Shown here: positions 9,089 to 17,910 of the stretch, piece after piece
How positions within the stretch are numbered: the first letter of the stretch is position 1
Layout of the letters: every line of letters begins with the position of its first letter
Assembly (NCBI RefSeq): GCF_001889025.1
Contig: NZ_CP018154.1
Coordinates: 186,001 to 250,000, forward strand
Reading direction: 5' to 3'
DNA from: Sphingorhabdus lutea
GTDB taxonomy: Bacteria; Pseudomonadota; Alphaproteobacteria; Sphingomonadales; Sphingomonadaceae
DNA: 64,000 bases
Notes under the pieces: generated by a model
Told to the model about the DNA's origin: nothing
Seen by the model: the letters and a program-made list of their open reading frames with translations, nothing else
The model's database searches: none
Made by a program: the position numbers and the translations under genes

Positions 9089-10296
9089 TAAATAACCCCA
9101 TCAGATTTAAGAGCCGCTATATCCGCGCCATTATATCCCATTTCCGACAATATTTCGTCATTATCCGCGCCTAATAATGGCCCTGCTCTATTGGGCAGGC
9201 GCTGCCCATTTATTTTAATGGGACTGGACAAGATTTTAACATTTGCATTGTCCGGATGCGCCACCTCATCACGCATATTTATTTTATCCAACCATGGATT
9301 GTCCAATGCCTGATCCAAATTATAAACGGGCGATATGGGGACAAATCCCTCCAGCCTGTCCTGCCAATATCTAACCGGATGTTTGCCAAAAATTTCATCC
9401 AAAATTTCGGTTAAAATGGTGCGGTTTGTCAAACGATTGGCGGGGGTGTCAAATCGGGGGTCGCTCACCAATTCTTCATGCCCGATACGCGCGGCCAAAA
9501 TGGGCCAAAATTTGGGAATTTGCGCCATGACAAACATCCATCCATCGGCTGCCTTAAACATCTGGCTGGGCGTGGCGGATGGATGCGCACCGCGTGGCGC
9601 GCGGCCCGTCACATCGCCTTCATTCATATACCAAATGGCGGGGTAGCTTAATTGATGGATCGCCGCAGATAATAAATCCACATCGACATCGCATCCCTGT
9701 CCCGTTCTCTGTGCATCCAATAAAGCGGCAAGCAGACCAACCGCCATTTGTGTCCCGCTCATAAAATCAACCATGGACAGCCCAAATCGCGTTGGCGGGC
9801 CATCGGGTTCACCGGTTAGGGAGCAAAAACCTGCCTCTGCCTGCATTAAATAATCATATCCTGGCCATTTTGCCCGTTCATTATCCCGGCCATAGGCGGA
9901 AATATGGGCACAAATTATTTGAGGGTTCACTTCCTTTAATGCGGCATAATCAATGCCAATTTTGGCGGGCACATCACCGCGCATATTATTGGCCATGACA
10001 TGGGAAGTTTTAACCAATTTATGCAATATTTCTTTGCCCTTTTCTTGGGTCAAATCTAATGTCAGTGAACGCTTGTTCAAATTGAAACTTTGAAAATATA
10101 GGCTTTCTTTTTCCCGCAACCAATGTGGTCCTACATGACGCGCGGTATCGCCCATTTTGGGTGGTTCAATTTTAATGACATCCGCGCCCAATTGCGCCAA
10201 AAACATTGTGCCATATGGCCCTGCGCCATATTGTTCGGCGGACAGGACGCGAATGCCTTTTAACGGTTGGCGCACCGATGATGATGTGCCTGTCAT
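9088..10296 (-). CDS. CaiB/BaiF family (class III) CoA-transferase
   Basis: A 402-residue class III CoA-transferase using the ATG at 10296, which forms an ATGA overlap with the acyl-CoA dehydrogenase stop; a start seven codons further upstream is possible. Family features are the KGIRVLSAEQYGAGPYG N-terminus, LNKRSLTLDLTQEKG (about 73-87) and catalytic Asp177 (MVDFMSG). It transfers CoA to a carboxylic acid ahead of the neighbouring acyl-CoA dehydrogenase. Long-chain or dicarboxylic specificity cannot be read from sequence; context favours a methyl-branched C4-C6 dicarboxylate. Confidence 0.85.
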   Translation of the reverse strand: MTGTSSSVRQPLKGIRVLSAEQYGAGPYGTMFLAQLGADVIKIEPPKMGDTARHVGPHWLREKESLYFQSFNLNKRSLTLDLTQEKGKEILHKLVKTSHVMANNMRGDVPAKIGIDYAALKEVNPQIICAHISAYGRDNERAKWPGYDYLMQAEAGFCSLTGEPDGPPTRFGLSMVDFMSGTQMAVGLLAALLDAQRTGQGCDVDVDLLSAAIHQLSYPAIWYMNEGDVTGRAPRGAHPSATPSQMFKAADGWMFVMAQIPKFWPILAARIGHEELVSDPRFDTPANRLTNRTILTEILDEIFGKHPVRYWQDRLEGFVPISPVYNLDQALDNPWLDKINMRDEVAHPDNANVKILSSPIKINGQRLPNRAGPLLGADNDEILSEMGYNGADIAALKSDGVI

Positions 10297-11471
10297 GCTG
10301 GATTCTGCTTCACCCATTGTTTGGAAATAATAATCCTTTGCATTTCATTTGTCCCCTCACCAATGCACATTAACATGGAATCGCGATATAGGCGTTCAAT
10401 ATCATATTCCTTGGAATAGCTATAACCGCCAAAAACCCGCATTGCCTCTTGGCTGTTTGCCACGGCGGCTTCGGATGCAAAATATTTCGCCATGCCCGCC
10501 TGTAAATCGCACCGCTCGCCCCTGTCATAAACCTCTGCCGCGTCAAAGGTCAGCAATCGGGCCGCACGGGCGCGGGTCACCATCTCACCAATTTTAAGCT
10601 GTATCGCCTGATGCTCGCATATTGGTTTGCCCATGCTTTCACGCAGCTGTGCATATTCGGTGGCTAGACGTAACGCCCCCTCGGATAGGCCGACACCACG
10701 CGCCGCCACATTTATCCGGCCAAGCTCCAACCCGCCCGTGGCCTGAAAGAATCCTTGCCCCTCTATACCGCCAATTAAATTATCCACCGGTATCCGGTAA
10801 TTTTCGAACATTAATTCGGTGCTATCAATGGCGTTATAGCCCAATTTTTTGAATTTCTTGCCCGTGGTGAATCCGTCCCCCTTGGGCGCAATCATCAAAC
10901 TCATCCCCTTATATCTGGGGTCTGCCTTGGCATCGGTTTTCACCAACAGGGCAAAGCAACTGCCATTTATGCCATTGGAAATCCATGTCTTGCTGCCATT
11001 GATGACATATTCATTGCCGTCACGTACTGCGGTTGTGCGGATTGATTGCAAATCTGTGCCCGCATTTGGTTCGGTAAGGGCAAGCCCGCCCCTAATCTCT
11101 CCACTGGCAAATTTGGGCAGCCATAAATGGCGCTGCGCCTCTGTGCCGAAACGTTCAACTGCACATGCCATAATCAAATGCGAATTAAATATGCCCGTTA
11201 TCGCCATCCAATAGGATGAAATCAGCGCAACAATTTTGGCATATGTCACGGCGGGCAAACCCAAACCGCCATATTGCGTGCCAATGGTTGCGCCAAATAA
11301 TCCCATTTCGGTCATTTGCTGCACAATTTCGGCGGGCCAAACATCATCATGGTCATATTTTTGGACCACGGGCTTAACCTCTTTATCAATCCATTTTTGA
11401 ATGGCATCCAAAAAGGCGGCTTCCTCTTCGGGATCAATGGCCTCTCTTATCATATTATTCGCATCTGTCAT
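10293..11471 (-). CDS. Acyl-CoA dehydrogenase
   Basis: A 392-residue acyl-CoA dehydrogenase. The FAD/substrate segments (ALTEPNAGTDLQSI around 133-146, SKTWISNG around 160-167) and the C-terminal GEGTNEMQR motif with the likely catalytic base Glu372 are intact. It introduces an alpha-beta double bond into a CoA thioester and passes electrons through ETF to ETF:ubiquinone oxidoreductase, which is also encoded in this window at 53832. Between a CoA-transferase and a MaoC hydratase, its product should be the substrate for hydration. An Arg/Lys-rich pocket for a dicarboxyl-CoA cannot be judged without a model. Confidence 0.9.
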   Translation of the reverse strand: MTDANNMIREAIDPEEEAAFLDAIQKWIDKEVKPVVQKYDHDDVWPAEIVQQMTEMGLFGATIGTQYGGLGLPAVTYAKIVALISSYWMAITGIFNSHLIMACAVERFGTEAQRHLWLPKFASGEIRGGLALTEPNAGTDLQSIRTTAVRDGNEYVINGSKTWISNGINGSCFALLVKTDAKADPRYKGMSLMIAPKGDGFTTGKKFKKLGYNAIDSTELMFENYRIPVDNLIGGIEGQGFFQATGGLELGRINVAARGVGLSEGALRLATEYAQLRESMGKPICEHQAIQLKIGEMVTRARAARLLTFDAAEVYDRGERCDLQAGMAKYFASEAAVANSQEAMRVFGGYSYSKEYDIERLYRDSMLMCIGEGTNEMQRIIISKQWVKQNPA

Positions 11472-11510
11472 GGGCGTGTTCCTTTATTTATTTTGTCTTG
11501 CCGCATTATT

Positions 11511-12020
11511 TTATGATTCTGATGGACCAAATCCGCGTTTCCAAATTAACATTGTGCGTAAAAATTCGCACACAATCTCCCCATGCTGATTTTTGCCAAT
11601 GGTTTTAATGGTCACAATTCCCTGCTGTAGGCGTTTGGCAGATTCGCGTTTTTCGATAACCTCGGTCTCGGCATATAATGTATCGCCATGAAAGACGGGT
11701 TTGGTCATTTTAATTTCTTTCCAACCCAAATTGGCCAATGCTTTTTGACTGACATCCGAAACACTCATCCCTACCAAAATCGCGACGGTTAAGGGCGATG
11801 CGACAATCGGCTTTCCAAATTCGGTTTTACTTGCAAATTCATGATCAAAATGCGCCGGATGCGTGTTCATGGTCAATAATGTGAACCATGTATTATCTGC
11901 CTCGCTTATCGTGCGTCCGGGTCGATGTTCATAAATATGGCCAACCTCAAACTCCTCATAATATCGTCCATAATTTTCCCTGAACCGCCCGGGGGCAACC
12001 TCTATAACTCCATCACGCAT
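11511..12020 (-). CDS. MaoC-like (hot-dog fold) enoyl-CoA hydratase
   Basis: A 169-residue single-domain MaoC-type hydratase. The N-terminus (GRYYEEFEVGHIYEHRPGRTISEAD, about 14-38) and the NTHPAHFDHEFA motif (about 52-63) carrying the catalytic Asp/His pair resemble itaconyl-CoA and mesaconyl-CoA hydratases. It should add water to the enoyl-CoA made by the adjacent dehydrogenase, giving a malyl-type or citramalyl-type CoA for the following CitE-like lyase. The pairing with CitE strengthens the call; substrate identity is inference. Confidence 0.8.
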   Translation of the reverse strand: MRDGVIEVAPGRFRENYGRYYEEFEVGHIYEHRPGRTISEADNTWFTLLTMNTHPAHFDHEFASKTEFGKPIVASPLTVAILVGMSVSDVSQKALANLGWKEIKMTKPVFHGDTLYAETEVIEKRESAKRLQQGIVTIKTIGKNQHGEIVCEFLRTMLIWKRGFGPSES

Positions 12021-12047
12021 AAAAATTCCTTTTCCTTAATTCTAAAT

Positions 12048-12863
12048 CTATCCACCCGCCGAGCGGATAAGGTTTTCGTAAAATTTTATCACTGGCGCTT
12101 CCAACATTTGCCCCTGAAATAATATGGGCGCACGGCCTGCCGCCTCAAATGCAGCAAGTGCCAATTTAGCATGGGCAGTTTCTTCCTCACTCGGCTTCAT
12201 AATTTCACAAATTGCCGAAATTTGTTTGGGATGAATGGCGGCCTTTGCATGAAAGCCAAGCTGCTTTGCCAATGTCGTTTCCGACCGCAGGCCATCATTA
12301 TTTTGCACATCAATATAGGGCACATCGACACATCTTTTCCGTGCCCCCGCACATGCAAGGATAAGCTGGCTTCGCGCATATAATAATGGCTGCCATTCCA
12401 ATTTCACGCCCAATTCACTGGAAAAATCGCCCCCGCCGAACATCACCGTTGTAACGGCGGGATGGGCGGCAATTTCCGCCGCATTGGATAATCCCTTTAC
12501 CGTTTCAATTAACGGGACAATGCCATTTATTTTATTGCCCAATATAGAGTAAGCAATGGCCACATCCTCCACCGATTCCACCATGGGGATGAATATTTGT
12601 GATGGCAAATGCGCCGCTTCTTCCAACGCGATTAAGTCTAAAAGACCAAATTTTGTCCGAATGGAATTGATTCTAATTGCTACTTTATCGCGATTCAACG
12701 TCTTTATCGCCGCCAAACATCCATGCCGCGCCGTCTCCTTTTCAGCCGCTGGCACCGAATCTTCTAAATCAATACAGATTAAATCCGTGCCAGAATTTAA
12801 CGCCTTTTCAAAGCGTTCGGGCCGGTTTGCGGGCACGAATAGAAAGTTTGTAAATGCGATCAT
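12048..12863 (-). CDS. CitE-like HpcH/HpaI family acyl-CoA lyase
   Basis: A 271-residue CoA-ester lyase. The hallmark segments LFVPANRPERFEKA (8-21), DLEDSVP (32-38), PLIETVKG (about 118-125), FGGGDFSSELG (about 141-151) and KAAIHPKQ are all present; they carry the Arg, Glu and Asp residues that bind Mg and the alpha-keto product. It should cleave a malyl-, methylmalyl- or citramalyl-type CoA into a 2-oxoacid and an acyl-CoA. It is the first gene of the minus-strand operon, directly facing the palindrome at 12903. Length and motifs favour the citramalyl/malyl-CoA lyase branch over true citrate lyase, whose alpha and gamma subunits are absent. Confidence 0.85.
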   Translation of the reverse strand: MIAFTNFLFVPANRPERFEKALNSGTDLICIDLEDSVPAAEKETARHGCLAAIKTLNRDKVAIRINSIRTKFGLLDLIALEEAAHLPSQIFIPMVESVEDVAIAYSILGNKINGIVPLIETVKGLSNAAEIAAHPAVTTVMFGGGDFSSELGVKLEWQPLLYARSQLILACAGARKRCVDVPYIDVQNNDGLRSETTLAKQLGFHAKAAIHPKQISAICEIMKPSEEETAHAKLALAAFEAAGRAPILFQGQMLEAPVIKFYENLIRSAGG

Positions 12864-13018
12864 AAAATTTAAATTTGCCTTAATTTGAAATTACTCTTAA
12901 CAATTTGTCCGGACAAATCTAGTATAAAGAAAAATTTGATGCAAGACGATGTTTCAATTTTGTGCAATTTTTGATTTTTTAGATGATAATTTGAACCATA
13001 GTTGGATGGAGAGTGAGT
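12864..13018. promoter_or_regulatory. Divergent promoter region between the CitE-like operon and the DUF1838 operon
   Basis: AT-rich 155-base region between two diverging operons. It contains the perfect 16-base palindrome at 12903-12918 and, four bases after it, TATAAA (12923-12928), a candidate -10 element for the plus-strand operon. GGAGAG at 13008-13013 is the ribosome site for the ATG at 13019. A single operator here could control both directions. Confidence 0.6.
12903..12918. promoter_or_regulatory. Candidate regulator operator ATTTGTCCGGACAAAT
   Basis: A perfect 16-base palindrome in the divergent promoter region. Its 12-base core TTGTCCGGACAA recurs at 24573-24584 in the other divergent promoter of the island and I found no third copy by eye. 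GntR/HutC regulators bind such symmetrical sites, and a GntR gene lies at 7225. The link to that regulator is inference. Confidence 0.65.
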
Positions 13019-13960
13019 ATGAAAAATAGGAAGATGAAAAAATTATATGGCGCGGCCATTTTGGGCGCTCTTATCCTTGGCGGCGCGTTTTTTTCTGCGC
13101 CGGATGCTATGGCAAAGGGTAAAATGCTTGACCCTGCAAATGGCGCAGATGCGTTGGAAATTATGAAACGCACCCAATGTGGAGAAGCAGACGGTGTGCC
13201 GGCGGTGTACCATTGGGCGGGCAATGTTTATTCGCGCATTGCGGGTGAACCGGACCGTTTATTATTTAAGGGCGAGGGGATGAATATCCGCCAATGCGTG
13301 CGGGTTGAAGACCCCGTTCGCGGCGTTGGTTATCGTCAGGTAAGCCGCGAGGTGATGCTATATCTTGATCCAAAAACGGGGAAGGTTCTGCGCCGTTGGG
13401 ACAATCCCTTTACCGGAGAAAATGTAGAGGTGATGCAAATCGCCAATGATCCGGTGAACAGCCGACCATCCTATCCCAAAAATGCCGATGGCAGCGATTA
13501 TTCCTTGCCCGAATTGCGGCAACAAGGGGATTGGTTATTCATGCCGGTTGAAGTACCCTTATTTTACCATAATGTCCTTGCCGGTGATTATCAGGATTTT
13601 GTCGGCAATAAATATCATGCAATGGAAATTTTTGATTTCACCATGCGGGCGTCAGAAATTTTGGACCCCAAATCAAAAACCGCCTATCCCTCCATCAGCT
13701 GGGTGCGTATTTCCGATTGGATGCCATGGATGAAAATGCGCGGGCGTCAGGGGCAAATGGTATTTAACGCCATGGGCGCAAAATTGAAAAATTTTGACGA
13801 ACTACCCTCCGTGTTAAAGGATGAGATTAAATTAAATTATCCTGAATATACTTCCCCTCCTCCAGGGGACGACCCACGTCCCAATGAAACCACATGGACA
13901 GTATTTAAAAAAATGATTGATGCGGACAGGGCCAAGAAAAAAGAAGCAGCAGGCAAATAA
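13019..13960 (+). CDS. Secreted DUF1838 family protein
   Basis: A 313-residue exported protein. Start chosen at ATG 13019, spaced about six bases from GGAGAG; a GTG at 13013 is also in frame. A basic N-terminus (MKNRKMKK), hydrophobic stretch and SAPDAMA|KG give a clear signal peptide, so it works in the periplasm. The rest matches DUF1838 (for example CVRVEDPVRGVGYRQVSREVMLYLDPKTGKVL). The family has no assigned reaction that I know of. As first gene of an operon with a transporter and an FAD-linked oxidase it may process or bind the substrate outside the inner membrane. Confidence 0.75.
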   Translation: MKNRKMKKLYGAAILGALILGGAFFSAPDAMAKGKMLDPANGADALEIMKRTQCGEADGVPAVYHWAGNVYSRIAGEPDRLLFKGEGMNIRQCVRVEDPVRGVGYRQVSREVMLYLDPKTGKVLRRWDNPFTGENVEVMQIANDPVNSRPSYPKNADGSDYSLPELRQQGDWLFMPVEVPLFYHNVLAGDYQDFVGNKYHAMEIFDFTMRASEILDPKSKTAYPSISWVRISDWMPWMKMRGRQGQMVFNAMGAKLKNFDELPSVLKDEIKLNYPEYTSPPPGDDPRPNETTWTVFKKMIDADRAKKKEAAGK

Positions 13961-13996
13961 TATTGCCTAATTTTTTGGGGAAAGAGGGAGGAAAAT

Positions 13997-15274
13997 ATGG
14001 CAGCAGCCTTTAAGCAAGAAAAATTTAGCGAGTTTAAGGGCGGCTGGCCGATATTATTGGCGGGCATATTGGGGGTAGCATGCGGCGCATCCCCCATTCC
14101 GTTTAATGTTATTGGTTTTACCATTGACCCGTTAATCGCGGAATTTGGGTGGAGCAGAACCCAAATTTTACTCCCCATTACCATTTTTGGGATATTGGCA
14201 TCTTTGCTTGCCCCTATTTTCGGATGGATGGCGGACAAATATGGCGTGCGTCCGGTGGCGCTCTGGTCTTTATTTGCTTTTGGATTATCCTTTGCGGCGC
14301 TATCCCTTACTCCCACAAGCAACAATATCTCCACCCTATATATTTATTATGGATTTTGGGTGGTTATCGGCCTTGTCGGCATGGGATCAACCCCGATAAG
14401 CTGGAGCAGGGCCATAAATTTATGGTTTTACAAAAATCGCGGGTTTGCCCTTGGCCTATTATTATTGGGGACAAGTTTGGCGGCGATTATTGTACCCAAA
14501 TTAACCGTGTGGATTATTGCCCATCATGGATGGAGGGCGATGTTTTTCGGCATTGCCTTATTACCCCTGCTTATCGCTTTACCCACCGCCTATTTCTTAT
14601 TTCGTGAACCACGGGCCGAAGAACGCCCGTCCGCCATTATGTCACAAAGCGGGGAATTGACGGGCGTCACCCTAAATATTGCATTACGCGATTATCGGTT
14701 CTGGCTGATTTGGGTTTCCATTGCCCTTATCGCATCGGCATTTGGTGGTTTTTTTATCAACCTGCCCAGCATGATGGGGGATAAGGGCTTTACACCGCAA
14801 ACCGCATCCAGCGTCATGGGCATTTTGGGCATGGGCATATTATCGGGCCGTATCATCACCGGTTTGATGCTGGATAGATTTTGGCAGGGTTTTGTCGCCT
14901 TCCCCCTATTATGTTTGCCCGCCATTTCATCCTATATCTTCATGGGCAGCAATCTTGATTTTACCATGGTTGCATTTGCCGGTTTTTTATTGGGCTTTGC
15001 CGCAGGGGCAGAGGCGGATTTAATCGCATATTTGGCAGGGCGATATTTTGGCATGGCGCATTATGGCAAAATTTACGGTATGTTATATATGCCATTTGGC
15101 CTATTTTCCGCCATTTCACCAATTATTTATGCCAGCGTGCGCGACAATATGGGCAGTTATAATCCCATATATTTGCCCGCTTTATGCGCCTTCATCCTTG
15201 GCGGATTTTGTTTATTATTATTGGGCAAATATCCCGATTTGGATGAAATTAAGTCAAATGAAGATAGGCCATAA
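13997..15274 (+). CDS. Major facilitator superfamily transporter
   Basis: A 425-residue MFS carrier with about twelve hydrophobic segments and the cytoplasmic loop 2-3 signature GWMADKYGVRPVALW (about 75-89). The overall pattern (FGWSRTQI..., first half ending in FREPRAEERP) resembles monocarboxylate or oxalate/formate antiporter-like carriers of the NarK/OFA type. GGGAGGAAAAT is a strong ribosome site. It is the only transporter in the island and is the best candidate for inner-membrane uptake of the substrate. Confidence 0.85.
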   Translation: MAAAFKQEKFSEFKGGWPILLAGILGVACGASPIPFNVIGFTIDPLIAEFGWSRTQILLPITIFGILASLLAPIFGWMADKYGVRPVALWSLFAFGLSFAALSLTPTSNNISTLYIYYGFWVVIGLVGMGSTPISWSRAINLWFYKNRGFALGLLLLGTSLAAIIVPKLTVWIIAHHGWRAMFFGIALLPLLIALPTAYFLFREPRAEERPSAIMSQSGELTGVTLNIALRDYRFWLIWVSIALIASAFGGFFINLPSMMGDKGFTPQTASSVMGILGMGILSGRIITGLMLDRFWQGFVAFPLLCLPAISSYIFMGSNLDFTMVAFAGFLLGFAAGAEADLIAYLAGRYFGMAHYGKIYGMLYMPFGLFSAISPIIYASVRDNMGSYNPIYLPALCAFILGGFCLLLLGKYPDLDEIKSNEDRP

Positions 15275-15275
15275 T

Positions 15276-16847
15276 ATGACCACAAACATAAGAAACAGCC
15301 TGTCAAACGCCCTATATGATAGCGGGGTCGAGGTAAAAAATGACGCCGCATCCTTGCAATTTTTTGCCCATGATATTTGCGATTGCGGCGGGGAATTGGC
15401 GGCCATTATCACCCCCAAAAATATTGATGAATTGGCAAAGGCGGTAAAGGCCGCGCATAATGAAGGCGCATATATTGTCCCGCGCGGCGGGGGGATGAGC
15501 TATACTGGCGGATATACGCCAAAGGCAGATGGCGCGGTCATGGTTGATTTGTCCCAAATGGACCGCATTTTGGAAATTGATGAAGAGGATATGACCGTCA
15601 CGGTGGAGGCGGGATGCACATGGGCAATATTATATGAAGCGTTAAAGCCGCTTGGCCTACGCACGCCATTTTGGGGAACATTATCAGGGTTAAAAGCAAG
15701 CATCGGCGGCGGGATGAGTCAAAATGCCATTTTTTGGGGCACAGGCCGATATGGCAGCGCGGTAAACAGCTGTATCTCCATGCAAGTGGTGCTGGCCAAT
15801 GGCGATATTTTGCAAACGGGCAATGGAAAAGCCCGCCCCTATGGACCGGATTTAACCGGAATATTTTTGGCCGATACGGGCGCTTTGGCGATAAAGGCGG
15901 CCATTACGCTGCGTTTAATAAAGGAGGCAAAGGCACATGGTTTTGCCAGTTTCACCTTTGACCATCATCATCAATTTCTTGCCGCCATGTCGGATATTAT
16001 CCGCGCGGATATTTCCACCGAATGTTTTGGATTTGATCCACGGTTAAACGCCATAAGGATGCAGCGCGATAGTTTAAGCAGCGATGTAAAGGCGCTGGCG
16101 GGTATGATGAAGGCGCAAAAATCCATTTTTGGCGCATTAAAAGAAGGCGCAAAGGTCATTGCGGCGGGGCGCAATTTCTTAAAAGACGCACAATTTTCCA
16201 TGCATGTCTTGGCCGAGGGGCGAATACAGGCGGCGGCGGATGCCGACATTGCCGCCGCGCGCGCCATTGCCCAAAAATATGGCGGGGCGGAGGTGGAAAA
16301 TAGCATCCCCAAAATCATCCGTGCCAACCCATTTGGCCCGTTAAATTCAATCCTTGGCCCGCAAGGGGAAAGATGGTTGCCCATTCATGGATTATTGCCC
16401 CATAGCAGGGCCAAGCCATGTTATGATGCCATTGAGGAATTTTTTAGCCAGAACAGCGCAGAAATGGAAAAATTTGGTATATATTATGGCACATTAATTG
16501 CGGCGGTTGGCGGCATAAATGGCGCGGGCGTCGTGATTGAACCATGCCTATATTGGCCGGATGAACGTAACCCTTTAATAGAAAAAACGGTGGAAAGCGA
16601 CCATCTTTCCAAATTGCCGACATGGCCACATGATGATGAAATTTGGAATATCGTCAAAAAATATAAGCAAGCAATAATTGACATTTTTGCGGCCCATGGC
16701 GCATCACATTTTCAAATTGGCCGTGCCTATCCCTATGTTAAATCATTGGACGCGCCTGCCCTCGCTTTATTACAATCAATAAAACAGCATGTTGATTCGC
16801 ATGGCAAAATGAACCCCGGATCTTTAGGATTAAATGATGGAAAATAA
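15276..16847 (+). CDS. FAD-linked oxidase/dehydrogenase (PCMH/VAO type)
   Basis: A 523-residue flavoenzyme; start taken at ATG 15276 right after the transporter stop (an in-frame ATG at 15258 would overlap it). The FAD-binding PCMH domain occupies about 35-230: PRGGGMSYTGGYTP (about 70-83), ASIGGGMSQNAIFWGTGRYGSA (about 141-162). The C-terminal half fits the 4-cresol dehydrogenase/vanillyl-alcohol oxidase cap, and the end HVDSHGKMNPG is typical for the family. It should oxidise a hydroxy or alkyl-phenol-like or 2-hydroxyacid substrate. No cytochrome partner is encoded beside it. Confidence 0.8.
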   Translation: MTTNIRNSLSNALYDSGVEVKNDAASLQFFAHDICDCGGELAAIITPKNIDELAKAVKAAHNEGAYIVPRGGGMSYTGGYTPKADGAVMVDLSQMDRILEIDEEDMTVTVEAGCTWAILYEALKPLGLRTPFWGTLSGLKASIGGGMSQNAIFWGTGRYGSAVNSCISMQVVLANGDILQTGNGKARPYGPDLTGIFLADTGALAIKAAITLRLIKEAKAHGFASFTFDHHHQFLAAMSDIIRADISTECFGFDPRLNAIRMQRDSLSSDVKALAGMMKAQKSIFGALKEGAKVIAAGRNFLKDAQFSMHVLAEGRIQAAADADIAAARAIAQKYGGAEVENSIPKIIRANPFGPLNSILGPQGERWLPIHGLLPHSRAKPCYDAIEEFFSQNSAEMEKFGIYYGTLIAAVGGINGAGVVIEPCLYWPDERNPLIEKTVESDHLSKLPTWPHDDEIWNIVKKYKQAIIDIFAAHGASHFQIGRAYPYVKSLDAPALALLQSIKQHVDSHGKMNPGSLGLNDGK

Positions 16848-17904
16848 TATACCGCAATATCCCGCCCCCTATGCAGCAATGGCCATGCAATTAACCGCTA
16901 TGTCGGTGGAAAAATGCGCGGATAAAAAAGCCGCGCAACAGCAAATTTTGGCGATGATAGATGCCCTACAACCCAAAATTGCGTCATCGGCGATGTTCAT
17001 CACGCAATATTGCGGCCTGCCGGTTAAATTGGCGGTGTTGCCGGAATATTTATTCACCAGCTATCCAGGCAAAATATCCATCCCCGACTTTGCGGCAAAG
17101 GCGGGATTTGACATGCAGGGGGCGGAATATGACGCGCTGGGCAAAGTGGCGCAAAATTTAGGTATATATTTATCGGGCAATGCATATGAAATTGACCCCA
17201 ATTTTCCCGACCTTTATTTTCAGGCCAGTTTCATCATTTCCCCATCGGGTGATTTAATCCATCGATACCGCCGCCTTATTTCCATTTTTGCGCCCACGCC
17301 GCATGATGTGTGGGATAAATATGTTGATATTTATGGCATGGACGGCGTTTTTCCCGTGGCCAAAACCGGAATTGGCAATTTGGCCACCATTGCATCGGAA
17401 GAAATATTATATCCCGAAATTGCCCGCGCATTGGCGATGCGTGGGGCAGAAATATTTTGTCATTCATCCAGCGAAATTGGCTCACCTTTAACCACGCCAA
17501 AGGCAATTGCCCGCCGCGCCCGCGCCTTTGAAAATATGTCCTATATCATCAGCGCAAATACCGCAGGGGTGGATAAAACCGCCATGCCCTTGGCAAGCGC
17601 AGACGGGAACAGCCAATTTGTGGATTATAAGGGCAAGGTGCAGGCCGAATCCAATAACGGGGAAACATTTACCGCATTTGGCGAGGTGGATATAACCGCC
17701 CTTCGCGCCGCCCGTGCCCGCCCCGCCATGACAAATGCCCTTTCGCGGCAGGCAAATGGCTTATTCGCCGACATTTACCGCGACATTGAAATTCGGCCTT
17801 CAAATGGTTTGATGCATGTCAAAGACAATATTCCAGACAGAGAATATTTTATGACTAAGCAAGAACAAGCGATACAAAATTTACTGAAAATTATGAAAGA
17901 ATAG
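16834..17904 (+). CDS. Nitrilase-fold (carbon-nitrogen hydrolase) protein with altered triad
   Basis: A 356-residue nitrilase-superfamily protein that overlaps the preceding oxidase by 14 bases. The usual Glu is present (Glu71 in LPEYLF), but the position of the catalytic Lys aligns with Arg147 (HRYRRLI) and the catalytic Cys position is Ser188 (TIASEEILYPE, where the family normally has ICYE..PE). It therefore carries an E-R-S set instead of E-K-C. The fold segments around these sites are otherwise well kept. It may be a pseudoenzyme, a structural partner or an enzyme with different chemistry. The N-terminal 20 residues may start at the second ATG (16837). Confidence 0.75.
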   Translation: MMENNIPQYPAPYAAMAMQLTAMSVEKCADKKAAQQQILAMIDALQPKIASSAMFITQYCGLPVKLAVLPEYLFTSYPGKISIPDFAAKAGFDMQGAEYDALGKVAQNLGIYLSGNAYEIDPNFPDLYFQASFIISPSGDLIHRYRRLISIFAPTPHDVWDKYVDIYGMDGVFPVAKTGIGNLATIASEEILYPEIARALAMRGAEIFCHSSSEIGSPLTTPKAIARRARAFENMSYIISANTAGVDKTAMPLASADGNSQFVDYKGKVQAESNNGETFTAFGEVDITALRAARARPAMTNALSRQANGLFADIYRDIEIRPSNGLMHVKDNIPDREYFMTKQEQAIQNLLKIMKE

Positions 17905-17910
17905 GAGGAT

